DNA from: Pedobacter cryophilus
GTDB taxonomy: Bacteria > Bacteroidota > Bacteroidia > Sphingobacteriales > Sphingobacteriaceae
Direction of reading: 5' to 3'
DNA: 64,000 nucleotides
Assembly: GCF_005116455.1 (NCBI RefSeq)
Contig: NZ_SWBP01000001.1
Span: 1-64,000, forward strand
The notes beneath the pieces are model-generated. The model made no database searches, was not told the origin of the DNA, and saw only the letters and a list, made by a program, of their open reading frames with translations. Positions 48,878 through 57,665 of this stretch are shown piece by piece (position 1 is the stretch's first letter; each line of letters starts with the position of its first letter). The position numbers and the translations under genes are program-made.

Positions 48878-50224
48878 TTATTTTTTTAAATAAGGGCTCT
48901 CAAAATCTAACTTCTTTAATCCCTTTTGCACATCTTCATCACTCATAAAAAGTTTCCATAATAAGCCAGATCGGTAGTTTTCCATCATCACCACAATTGG
49001 GCCTTGGTCTATGCCTAAATATCTTTTAGGATACCAGTTATCTGTTTCGCTAAAAGCATCATAAAAACCATATTTACCCCACATTTTGTCTTTTTTATTT
49101 TCGTACCAATAACGCATGGCGGCAATAGATTCTTTAGGAGTATAAACGATAGATGAAAGTGCAGCAGTTGGTGCAATTACCCCTAAATCATTTTTCTCAC
49201 TTGGTGCATGCCCAGCATAACCTTTTACAGAATAACTAGCCGTTAAACCCCAACTATTAGCGCCATAACCTTTAAAATTATTGGGATTATCAACACACCA
49301 TTGATAATTAATTAATGCCTGATTTTTAGTTTCCATACCAAAATCACCATAATTATCTTTTAAACCATTAGGATCTAAACCTAAAAAAGAGTAATGCGAC
49401 CAAAACATGGGGCCACCATGTTTAGCATCTCCCTGATGGAAGAATTGCAGATTAATGTTTTTATAATTTCTTGGTGATTTAATTTTCCCATTCATTGCCC
49501 AACCTTCATCATAAACTTGTTTAGAAATGCCGTGAGTAGGCGAAGAAGCACCCAAAACGTACATAATTAAACACTCATTAAAACCCTTTACAGGGAAATT
49601 CATTTGCCATTGATTTTTTGGGCTCCAATGCCAATACAAAACATTTTGACCGTTTCTATACCAATTAAAATCAATTCCTTTCCATAAATTATCGGCTAAA
49701 GCCGATAATTGCTTTTCTTGTTGATTACCGTTTTTAAAGTATTGCTTCACGCAGATTAAACCCTGAGCAATAAATGAAGTTTCTACCAAATCGCCACCAT
49801 CATCTTTGGCTGAAAAAGGTTTTACTTTGCCTGTTTCGCCAATCATCCAATGCGGCCAAGCGCCATGAAAACGTTCGGCAGTTTTTAAATAATTAAGAAT
49901 TTTATTTAGTCGGGCAACGCCTTCTTTTTTAGAAACGTAACCACGATCTATAGCACTTATAATGGCCATAATACCAAAACCTGTGGCTCCGGTGGCTACG
50001 GTATTTTTATCGTTTTGTGGATAGATATTGTCTTCATGAAAACGTTCTCTTCCAGCACCAGAAACGGGTTCGGCACCATCCCAAAAATATTGAAAAGTAT
50101 GGTATTGTACGGTATCTAAGAGTTGTTCATCAGTTAGTTTTGTTGATTTTTCATTCAGTTTTTGTGTACTTCCGCAAGCAGAAATAAATAATACACAAAG
50201 AATATATAGGTTACGGCTTATCAT
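48878..50224 (-). CDS. GH144-like beta-1,2-glucanase
   Basis: A 448-residue lipoprotein (signal ending LFISACGST) matching the glucoamylase-like family now classed as GH144: LLDTVQYHTFQYFWDGAEPVSGAGRERF, ATGATGFGIMAIISAIDRG, FHGAWPHWMIGETGKVKPFSAKDDGGDLVETSFIAQGL, and the C-terminal YGFYDAFSETDNWYPKRYLGIDQGPIVVMMENYRSGLLWK. Characterised GH144 enzymes are endo-beta-1,2-glucanases that release sophorose and short oligomers. It is a paralogue of the next upstream gene, three bases away. Outer-membrane location is inferred from the lipobox. Confidence 0.85.
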   Translation of the reverse strand: MISRNLYILCVLFISACGSTQKLNEKSTKLTDEQLLDTVQYHTFQYFWDGAEPVSGAGRERFHEDNIYPQNDKNTVATGATGFGIMAIISAIDRGYVSKKEGVARLNKILNYLKTAERFHGAWPHWMIGETGKVKPFSAKDDGGDLVETSFIAQGLICVKQYFKNGNQQEKQLSALADNLWKGIDFNWYRNGQNVLYWHWSPKNQWQMNFPVKGFNECLIMYVLGASSPTHGISKQVYDEGWAMNGKIKSPRNYKNINLQFFHQGDAKHGGPMFWSHYSFLGLDPNGLKDNYGDFGMETKNQALINYQWCVDNPNNFKGYGANSWGLTASYSVKGYAGHAPSEKNDLGVIAPTAALSSIVYTPKESIAAMRYWYENKKDKMWGKYGFYDAFSETDNWYPKRYLGIDQGPIVVMMENYRSGLLWKLFMSDEDVQKGLKKLDFESPYLKK

Positions 50225-50227
50225 TTT

Positions 50228-51889
50228 CTAAATTTTTGGGCTTTGAAAGCCAAGTTTTGTTAATCCGGTTTTTACTTCAGGACAACTCATAAATAAATTC
50301 CAAATTAAACCCGTTCTGTAGTTTTCTATCATTACAATTTGCGGACCTTGATCTATAGCTAAATAAGAGCTTGCAAACCACGGATCATTTAAAGAAAAAG
50401 CATCTTTAAAACCATACTCGCCCCACATTTTATCGCCAAGCTTATAATAAAAAAACCTGATGGCCCTTAGAGATTCTTCTGGAGTAAAAGGAATGGAAGA
50501 AATAGCTGCCGTTGGCGCTATATAACCTCTATCATTATTTGGAGAACTAGCCGTATACCCACCGTTTATATCGCTAGCCGTAAGCCCCCAACTTTCAGTT
50601 GAATAGCCAGAATAGCCTTGCGGATTTGCTACGCAATAATTATAATTGATTTTGCTGTGTGCTTTAGCTTGAGTTTCATAATTAGCATAAGCATCAGTTA
50701 AACCAGTTGGGTTTAAAGCCATTAAAGAATAATGCTCAAAGAAAAGTGGGCCACCATTTGCCGGACCAAGCGGTAAGTTTACGCCATAAAAGCTGTTGCC
50801 ATTTTTTATAGATCCATTACCTGCCCAACCGTTATCATAAACAGATTTTGGAATGCTGTAATTAGTTGAAGAAGCTGCTAAAACATAAACCATTAAAGAT
50901 TCGTTCCATCCTTTTACTTGAAGATTAATATCCCAAGTAAACTCTGGACTCCAATGCCAAAGCAATCTTTCCTCATTATTCTTCCTAAACCAACTCCATT
51001 CTACATTTTGGTAAAGTTGATTGATATCATTTCTTAAAGTTACCTCGGCAGCATCAGTACCATTAAAATACTGGCGGGCAACTAATAAACCTTCCATTAA
51101 AAAGGAAGTTTCCACCAAATCTGCACCGTTATCTTTTGCGCTAAATGGTTGTACTTTCCCTGTGTTTCCGTTTATCCAGTGAGGAAAAGCACCATGAAAT
51201 TTATCGGCAGTTTTTAAGAACGAAACTATTTTTTGTGTTCGAAGCAGTCCATCAGCTTTACTTATAAAATTTCTACTTACGGCAGTAACTATGCTCATGA
51301 TCCCAAAACCTGTTCCTCCGGTAGTCACAATATCTGCAGAGGTGTTTCTTTCTCTAGCCATTCCACTGTTTGGATGCCCAAAATCCCAAAAATATTTAAA
51401 GGTTTGTTTTTGTATCAGCGTAAGCAAATCTTCATCTGAAATTCTTGGAAACTTATCTGCATCATCAAACCCTGTTTGCAAATTGATGGTTAAAGGATTG
51501 ATAATTCTCCCTCCTGATTCTGTAGCAAGTGTTGTAGGAATAATAAGCTGATAATTTGTAAAAGAAGTTAATGGATTTGATGGGCTTATCTCTACAGCTT
51601 TATTTTGATTTGATAAGCTGGAAGTAACCGTCAAATTTATCCCGTTTTCAATTTTGAGAATGATATTATTTACTTCACTCGCTTTAATAGCTTCTGAAAA
51701 AGTAATGATGATTTTAGGATTTAAATTTAATCCTTTATAAGAAAGTGTGCCATTATAAGCGCCATTTACGGTAAAAGAAATGGTGGCATCTTTTGGGCTT
51801 TGTTGTTCTGACTCATCTTTCTTACATCCTAATAGGGATAGCAAAAAAATTATAGCAAAAAAAACAGTTCTAAGATAAGTGCTTAACAT
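50228..51889 (-). CDS. GH144-like beta-1,2-glucanase with N-terminal Ig domain
   Basis: A 553-residue lipoprotein (signal ending LSLLGCKKDE). Residues about 30-140 form a Big_5-type Ig domain (NGTLSYKGLNLNPKIIITFSEAIKASEVNN), absent from the shorter paralogue. The rest is a GH144-like domain: LIQKQTFKYFWDFGHPNSGMARER, TGGTGFGIMSIVTAVSRN, FHGAFPHWINGNTGKVQPFSAKDNGADLVETSFLMEGL, DPWFASSYLAIDQGPQIVMIENYRTGLIW. Two paralogues in one locus may split surface attack and periplasmic trimming. It is the first enzyme gene after an internal terminator-like hairpin. Confidence 0.85.
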   Translation of the reverse strand: MLSTYLRTVFFAIIFLLSLLGCKKDESEQQSPKDATISFTVNGAYNGTLSYKGLNLNPKIIITFSEAIKASEVNNIILKIENGINLTVTSSLSNQNKAVEISPSNPLTSFTNYQLIIPTTLATESGGRIINPLTINLQTGFDDADKFPRISDEDLLTLIQKQTFKYFWDFGHPNSGMARERNTSADIVTTGGTGFGIMSIVTAVSRNFISKADGLLRTQKIVSFLKTADKFHGAFPHWINGNTGKVQPFSAKDNGADLVETSFLMEGLLVARQYFNGTDAAEVTLRNDINQLYQNVEWSWFRKNNEERLLWHWSPEFTWDINLQVKGWNESLMVYVLAASSTNYSIPKSVYDNGWAGNGSIKNGNSFYGVNLPLGPANGGPLFFEHYSLMALNPTGLTDAYANYETQAKAHSKINYNYCVANPQGYSGYSTESWGLTASDINGGYTASSPNNDRGYIAPTAAISSIPFTPEESLRAIRFFYYKLGDKMWGEYGFKDAFSLNDPWFASSYLAIDQGPQIVMIENYRTGLIWNLFMSCPEVKTGLTKLGFQSPKI

Positions 51890-51910
51890 ACCAAAAGGGA
51901 GATTTTAATT

Positions 51911-51943
51911 AAAAAAAAGCTCTGGCTATAAAGCCAGAGCTTT
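51911..51943 (-). terminator. terminator-like hairpin inside the PUL
   Basis: AAAGCTCTGGCT (51916-51927) pairs perfectly with AGCCAGAGCTTT (51932-51943), a 12-bp stem with a 4-base loop. On the minus strand it is followed by eight T. It lies 4 bases beyond the LamG gene and 21 bases before the next gene, where it would limit read-through from susCD into the enzymes. Confidence 0.82.
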
Positions 51944-51947
51944 GTAA

Positions 51948-52850
51948 TTATTTACCTGCTTTACCTAAGTTAAATAAAGCTTTGATATGTGCATCTGGCA
52001 ATACCTTATTGAATATTCTGATTTCATCTATGTTTCCTGTCATAGCGGCATAAGAAACATCGGCATTCACAGTCTTGCCTGGTATAGTATTGTAATTTCC
52101 TCCAATAATTACCTCGCTTGGCTCATAAGATTTAAACAAGTTATTTCCTGTTCCACGCCCTGGATAATTACCAATTCTTACCCCATCGCCATAGATGTGA
52201 AAAAACCCAGTTGTTCCATCATAAGTTAGCACCAAGTTTACCCATACATTACTACCTATTGCAGGAGAAACATTAACTGCACCAAATGCATTTACATTAT
52301 CTTGTCTCCCTCCTCCTACTGTAGCAAAAGTTGGGTTTATTCTTAAATAATTGGTTACCGATGCTGGATTGTTATTGGTATTTAAATTAAAATCTAGATT
52401 TCCGTTTAACATCCCTGGTCTGGCTAACTGCATTAACATGGTTCTTTTAGATCCATTATTTAAGATTTGCACCCAGGTACTTACTGTAAAACTTTTGAAA
52501 GCATCAGTTTTAAAAGCGTTAAGTTGAGTTGCGTAATACAAGAACCCAGCGTTTAAGCTTAAAGCTTGTCCTTTTACCCCACCGGGGATAAAAGATGCTC
52601 CTGAAGTGGTAGTTGGCGCAGTACCAGTTTTAGTTTCATTATTTGTACCATCAAAAGACCAATAAGCGACCAAGTTATCTGGATAAATTTCGTCTGAACT
52701 GCTATAGCCATCAATTTTACCTTCGTATTGTGCCGAAGAAACAGCGGGTAAATTATTTGGATTACCATCTTTTTTACATGATGATAGGGCTGCTAATGTA
52801 ACAACTGCGATCATCAAACTACTGATGTTAAATATTTTCTTTTTCATCAT
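51948..52850 (-). CDS. LamG-fold lipoprotein of the PUL
   Basis: A 300-residue lipoprotein (signal ending LAALSSCKKDG). Residues about 55-295 form a concanavalin A/LamG-type jelly roll: DNLVAYWSFDGTNNETKTGTAPTTTSGASFIPGGVKGQALSLN, TVSTWVQI, WVNLVLTYDGTTGFFHIYGDGVRIG, MTGNIDEIRIFNKVLPDAHIKALF. No catalytic residues are evident, so it is likely a glycan-binding surface protein in the SusE position. The start at 52850 lies 5 bases past the susD stop; an in-frame start at 52868 would overlap susD and give a poor signal. Confidence 0.85.
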   Translation of the reverse strand: MMKKKIFNISSLMIAVVTLAALSSCKKDGNPNNLPAVSSAQYEGKIDGYSSSDEIYPDNLVAYWSFDGTNNETKTGTAPTTTSGASFIPGGVKGQALSLNAGFLYYATQLNAFKTDAFKSFTVSTWVQILNNGSKRTMLMQLARPGMLNGNLDFNLNTNNNPASVTNYLRINPTFATVGGGRQDNVNAFGAVNVSPAIGSNVWVNLVLTYDGTTGFFHIYGDGVRIGNYPGRGTGNNLFKSYEPSEVIIGGNYNTIPGKTVNADVSYAAMTGNIDEIRIFNKVLPDAHIKALFNLGKAGK

Positions 52851-52854
52851 GATA

Positions 52855-54384
52855 TTAATTATAACCAAAATTTTGAGTTAATACACCTTTACTTAAATCT
52901 ATTTGAGTTTGAGGAATAGGCAATATTTCATGTTTACCTACAACAAATGTTTTTCCTTGTGCTTGCAAAACATCGGCAGCAATTCCCCATCTTACAATAT
53001 CAAAGAAACGCTCATGCTCCATACCTAGTTCTACTCTTCTCTCCTGTCTGATTGCGTTACTCAATACTAATTGATCTGTAGTTACTACATTAGGTAAGAT
53101 TGCATTGTTACCCCCTCTTGCTCTTGCTCTCACACTGTTTAAAGCCGATAAAGCACTGGTTGTATTTGCTACACCACCTAATTCATTAGCAGCTTCTGCG
53201 TACATTAAAACTACATCAGCATAACGTAATAATCTAACGTTCATCCACCAGGCAGAGCGGCTATTGATAGCTGTTTGTTTGGCTCTTGGAGTACTCACTT
53301 TGTTGTTATACCTTGGATTTGGTAAACCAGCTGGTACAGCCTCTCCATATAAAGAAGTGCCACCAGAGTATAAAATGGTACGGGCTTTTCTTGGGTCGCC
53401 AGTTTCATACGCCGCTTCTAAAGCTGTACTAGGCACATTAAATCCCCATCCTAAATTCCAATCGCCAGAGCCTCTTACACCTTGAACTTGTGCATATTGA
53501 GAACCAAACTGTTCTGGCACTGCTGCTGTAGCTGTAGCTTGAACTTCAAAAATAGATTCTTTTGAATTTTCTCCTGCTTCGTCAAAAACTTTAGAATAAG
53601 GCACTGATAAATCATACTGACCAGAAGTCATCACGAGATTAGCGGTTGCCATTGCCTGCGCCCATTTTCTTTGTGTCAAATAAACTTTAGCTAATAAGCC
53701 GTTAGCTGCACCAACTGTGATTCTTCCAATAAATTTAGGATCATAACTTGGTGCCAAATTAGCCGCCGCAAATTGTAGATCTTTCTCTATAAAAGCATAA
53801 ACTTGGGCAGGTGTACTTTGTGGGATATTTGCTGCGCCTGCTGAAGAAGTGGTAATAGAATCAATAATTGGAACACGACCATATAAACGCACCATCATAA
53901 AATAGGCATAGCCTCTTAAAAACTTAGCTTGTGCTTCTGCATCAATCTTCAGATTTGCAGCAGTATTAGGATTTGGGTCGTTTTTTATCCTATCTAAAAT
54001 ATAATTACAATCTGCTATTAAAGAAATGTGCCCGCTCCATAACGCATTTACTAAACCGTTCGCTGGTGTAATGTTAAAATTGTCTAATTGTAAGGCATCT
54101 GCACCATCAGAAGGAGTACTTCCTTTATCAGCATCATCACTTCTAATACTTACCGCAGCTATAAAAGGCATTACAGTAGCGTTATAGTTTCTTAAACTAG
54201 AATATGCTGCATTTATAAATTGATCATACGGACCAGAACCTCCTGGATAAGGATAATTATCTTGGTTGTACTCTCCTTGTGCCTGGCGATCTAAAAAATC
54301 TTTATCACAGGCCACAAAAGTTGTCGCAATCATTAATATGAGCAACGCAAAATGCCTTTTTTTGAATTTTAAAATATTTTTCAT
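52855..54384 (-). CDS. SusD/RagB family glycan-binding lipoprotein
   Basis: A 509-residue SusD-like outer-membrane lipoprotein. The signal ends TTFVACDKDFLDRQAQGE, a standard SusD start. The TPR-like helical scaffold appears as EAQAKFLRGYAYFMMVRLYGRVPIIDS, and the C-terminus shows LLRYADVVLMYAEAANELGG, ALNSVRARAR, IRQERRVELGMEHERFFDIVRWG and HEILPIPQTQIDLSKGVLTQNFGY, all typical. It forms the lid of the SusC transporter and binds the target oligosaccharide. It lies 18 bases downstream of susC. Confidence 0.95.
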   Translation of the reverse strand: MKNILKFKKRHFALLILMIATTFVACDKDFLDRQAQGEYNQDNYPYPGGSGPYDQFINAAYSSLRNYNATVMPFIAAVSIRSDDADKGSTPSDGADALQLDNFNITPANGLVNALWSGHISLIADCNYILDRIKNDPNPNTAANLKIDAEAQAKFLRGYAYFMMVRLYGRVPIIDSITTSSAGAANIPQSTPAQVYAFIEKDLQFAAANLAPSYDPKFIGRITVGAANGLLAKVYLTQRKWAQAMATANLVMTSGQYDLSVPYSKVFDEAGENSKESIFEVQATATAAVPEQFGSQYAQVQGVRGSGDWNLGWGFNVPSTALEAAYETGDPRKARTILYSGGTSLYGEAVPAGLPNPRYNNKVSTPRAKQTAINSRSAWWMNVRLLRYADVVLMYAEAANELGGVANTTSALSALNSVRARARGGNNAILPNVVTTDQLVLSNAIRQERRVELGMEHERFFDIVRWGIAADVLQAQGKTFVVGKHEILPIPQTQIDLSKGVLTQNFGYN

Positions 54385-54402
54385 TTTCTATTCTGTTAAT
54401 GA

Positions 54403-57400
54403 TTAAAAAGTTACGTTAACGCCTACAGTATAAATTGCTGGTATTGGATAAATTCCGTTATCAGCACCTGCACCTAAAATATTGCTGATTGGTGCTTCTG
54501 GAGTATAACCAGTGGTTTTGCTCCAAGTTTTAATATTTTGGCCACTCATGTAAAGTCTAAAAGTCTTAAGACCTAGCGCCGTAAGTGGCTGTTTACCAAA
54601 AGTGTAACCTAATTGTGCGGTTCTTAAACGGAAGTAATCACCTGGCTCTAGAAAATAATTACTAAAGAAATAATTGTTCCCTCTGGAGTTATCTAAAATT
54701 GGCTCTATATTACTACTACCTGGTGTGGTATAAGCATTTAAACGATTGCTTTCATAGTTTAAAACTGCAAAGTTTGAAGTTCTTCTTTGCGTATAAACCA
54801 AATTACCAGCTACTCCTTGTCCTTCAAGTAAAACGTCAAATTGCTTGTATCCAAAAGAGACGTTAATACCATAATTGAAGTTAGGAAAAGGAGAACCTAA
54901 GTTTGTTCTATCTGCTGTAGTAATTACACCGTCTCCATTCACATCTTCGTAAGCAATGTCTCCGGGTAGTGAATTACTAAACGCTGGCATTTTGTCTAAA
55001 TCTGCTGTAGATTGATAAATTCCCACTTGCTTATATCCATAAAAATAACCTATAGATTCACCAGATCTGGTTCTGTTAGCCCCATTATTACCTAACAATT
55101 CAAAATTGAAGTTATTACCTATAGATTCTACTTTGTTTTTGTTGTAACTCATATTTGGGCTTATGTTGTACGTAAAATCGCTTCCAATTTTATCATTCCA
55201 ACTTAAGGCAATTTCAATTCCTTTATTGCTAATGGTTCCTAAATTAGTTCTGTAAGGTAAAGGTTGATTTGGCAAAATAACTGATGTAATAATATCTTTG
55301 GTTGTTCTATCATATAACGCAATATCAGCACTCAATCTGTAATCAAAAGCTTTAGCTTCTAAACCAATATCAAAACCTCTTATCACTTCCCAACGCAAAT
55401 TAGGATCGGGAAAATATGCTGGAGAAACTGATGGATAAACGTTATCCCCAAAAACTCCTACATCTGATATTTGTAAACCTGGTAAATAAAGATTTTCTCC
55501 AAAACCATTGGCATTTCCTAATGTACCCCAAGAAGTTCTAAGCTTTAAGAAATCAATTTTTTTAACATTTTTGAAAAAAGATTCTTCACTCACAACCCAA
55601 CCTAAGCCTATACTCCCAAAAGTTCCCCATCTGTTGGCTGGAGCAAATTTGGAAATACCATCTCGTCTGACAGATGCATTAGCTAAATATTTGTTGTTAA
55701 ATGCATAATTAACCCTTCCAAAGTAAGAAAGTTGAGCAGATTCTGATCCATTGCCTCCTACAGCTGCCGCTGGATTTGAATTATTAATGATGTTTAAATA
55801 CCAATAATCAGGATTATTTGGAATGTTTAATGTAGTATCTCTTCTAGATCCTTCTAAGTTTGAGCTACCCGTGTATATAGAACTAAATCCTGCTAAAGCA
55901 GTTATTTTATGTTTTTTATTAAAGGTAGAATCATAAGTAATGGTATGATCTTGTTGATATTTTCTAAATTCTGCTTGATTTTGATTTACAGAAGTTTTAA
56001 CATTTCTATCAAAAGTTGTTTCGGTTGGGTTTGTACCTTCTCCTAAATTTATGAATGAGAAAGGTAAAGCGTTGTAACCTCTTGAGCCATTAAAACTTAA
56101 ATCGGTATAGAATGACGATCTGGCTTTAAACTGTTTTAAGAAAGTTACTTCGGCAAATATATTTCCAACTGCTCGGTAACCTTTATTAACAGAAGTTTTA
56201 TCATTTCTATTTAATGTTGCTATTGGGTTTCCAACTTGTGCTCTTTGAAAAGACGGCATACTGTAATAAGTATTAGCATCTAACTGTACTGGAACAATTG
56301 GAGCTGCCCATAAGGCATTGTTTAGCGAAACATCCGCAGGATCACTGATGTAATGTGACCCTACTATATCCGCACCTACTCTAATCTTACTGTTTACTCT
56401 AATTTCTTGGTTTAAACGAAGATTATAGCGCTGGAAATTACTATTCTTAACCACACCTTCTTGGTTATTATACCCTAAACTTACTAAAGTGGTTGTTTTT
56501 TCGGTACTATTAGAAATACTTAAGCTACTGTTGGTAATGGCCGCAGTTTTTAAAACTAAATCTTGCCAATCTGTATTTGCAGTATAATTTGTAAAATCAA
56601 AGGGTGCCGCATTTAAATTGGATAGCTGTGCCGCATATAATCTTTTAAATCCCGAAGCATCTACTACATCAATTTGATTAGGGACCGTTTGAATACCTGC
56701 TGAACTTTGAAAAGAAACCCTAGTCTCTCCCTTTACTGCTCTTTTGGTAGTCACAACAATTACACCGTTACCTCCTTGCACACCAAAAATTGCGGTAGAA
56801 GATGGATCTTTCAAAACCTCAATACTTTCAATATCATTTTGGTTTACATAATCTATATTGGTTTGGATAACTCCATCTACCACATAAATTGGATTAGAAG
56901 AACCGGTACTATTTACCCCTCTGATACGAACAGTTGGGGCGGCGCCTGGTGTTCCACTATTTACAATAGTTAAACCTGCTACTTTACCTTGTAAAGAAGA
57001 AATTGGGTTAATATTTGGAGATTTCTCAATATCTCCTCCTTTAACAGAGGTGATAGAGCCCGTTAAATCTCTTTTCCTTTGCGTTCCGTAACCTATAACT
57101 ACCACTTGTTCTAATTGCTGGGCAGAAGCAGATAGTTTAACATCAATACTTTCTCGTCCGTTAACAGGAATTTCTTGGGTAACAAATCCTAGGTAGGTAA
57201 ATACCAATAAACCATTTGCTGGTACATTAATAACATAATTACCATTCACATCTGTTTGTGTGGCAACTGTAGAACCTTTAAGGCTTACGCTTACTCCTAT
57301 TAGTGTTTCACTGCTCACAGCATCAGAAACCTTACCAGTCACTTTGATGTTCTGCGCAAAAACTGTAAAATAAGAGAAAAGACATAGTAATACTAGTAGA

Positions 57401-57414
57401 GCTTTTCGTTTCAT
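54403..57414 (-). CDS. SusC/RagA family TonB-dependent transporter
   Basis: A 1003-residue outer-membrane transporter. Signal peptide (1-20) is followed by a carboxypeptidase-like regulatory domain (about 24-105; KVTGKVSDAVSSETLIGVSVSLKGSTVATQTDVNGNYVINVP), the TonB-box/plug region (QLEQVVVIGYGTQRKRDLTGSITSVKG; PTVRIRGVNSTGSSNPIYVVDGV; DIESIEVLKDPSSTAIFGVQGGNGVIVVTTK) and a 22-strand barrel ending in VGVNVTF. It has no N-terminal signalling (FecR-type) extension, so control comes from the regulator upstream rather than an anti-sigma pair. It starts 251 bases downstream of the regulator gene. Confidence 0.95.
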   Translation of the reverse strand: MKRKALLVLLCLFSYFTVFAQNIKVTGKVSDAVSSETLIGVSVSLKGSTVATQTDVNGNYVINVPANGLLVFTYLGFVTQEIPVNGRESIDVKLSASAQQLEQVVVIGYGTQRKRDLTGSITSVKGGDIEKSPNINPISSLQGKVAGLTIVNSGTPGAAPTVRIRGVNSTGSSNPIYVVDGVIQTNIDYVNQNDIESIEVLKDPSSTAIFGVQGGNGVIVVTTKRAVKGETRVSFQSSAGIQTVPNQIDVVDASGFKRLYAAQLSNLNAAPFDFTNYTANTDWQDLVLKTAAITNSSLSISNSTEKTTTLVSLGYNNQEGVVKNSNFQRYNLRLNQEIRVNSKIRVGADIVGSHYISDPADVSLNNALWAAPIVPVQLDANTYYSMPSFQRAQVGNPIATLNRNDKTSVNKGYRAVGNIFAEVTFLKQFKARSSFYTDLSFNGSRGYNALPFSFINLGEGTNPTETTFDRNVKTSVNQNQAEFRKYQQDHTITYDSTFNKKHKITALAGFSSIYTGSSNLEGSRRDTTLNIPNNPDYWYLNIINNSNPAAAVGGNGSESAQLSYFGRVNYAFNNKYLANASVRRDGISKFAPANRWGTFGSIGLGWVVSEESFFKNVKKIDFLKLRTSWGTLGNANGFGENLYLPGLQISDVGVFGDNVYPSVSPAYFPDPNLRWEVIRGFDIGLEAKAFDYRLSADIALYDRTTKDIITSVILPNQPLPYRTNLGTISNKGIEIALSWNDKIGSDFTYNISPNMSYNKNKVESIGNNFNFELLGNNGANRTRSGESIGYFYGYKQVGIYQSTADLDKMPAFSNSLPGDIAYEDVNGDGVITTADRTNLGSPFPNFNYGINVSFGYKQFDVLLEGQGVAGNLVYTQRRTSNFAVLNYESNRLNAYTTPGSSNIEPILDNSRGNNYFFSNYFLEPGDYFRLRTAQLGYTFGKQPLTALGLKTFRLYMSGQNIKTWSKTTGYTPEAPISNILGAGADNGIYPIPAIYTVGVNVTF

Positions 57415-57665
57415 ATTTAATTGATTTTTTAAAATTGGTACGGTAAAGATGGATGGTTTTTACATCGAATAAAAAAAAAAACGCCTCTACATCACTACAT
57501 CATCATCAAAAAAGATGATCATCAACTCTTGTTAAAATGTTTAATTACGAATCAAAAAGACAGTTTTAAGTAATTCAAATGCAATTTAGCACTACATCAA
57601 ACTGAAATAAAACCAGTTAATAAATTATGATGAAATTATACACTATGTGTAGTAATGAAGTAGTG
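57415..57665 (-). promoter_or_regulatory. susC upstream region with CACTACWTCA repeats
   Basis: The 251-base gap holds CACTACATCA at 57493-57502 and 57590-57599 in the same orientation, and the reverse form TGAAGTAGTG at 57656-57665. A near-consensus -7, TGCATTTG on the minus strand, lies at 57575-57583. The repeats are candidate sites for the LuxR-type HTH of the neighbouring regulator. No gene is seen. Confidence 0.5.
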
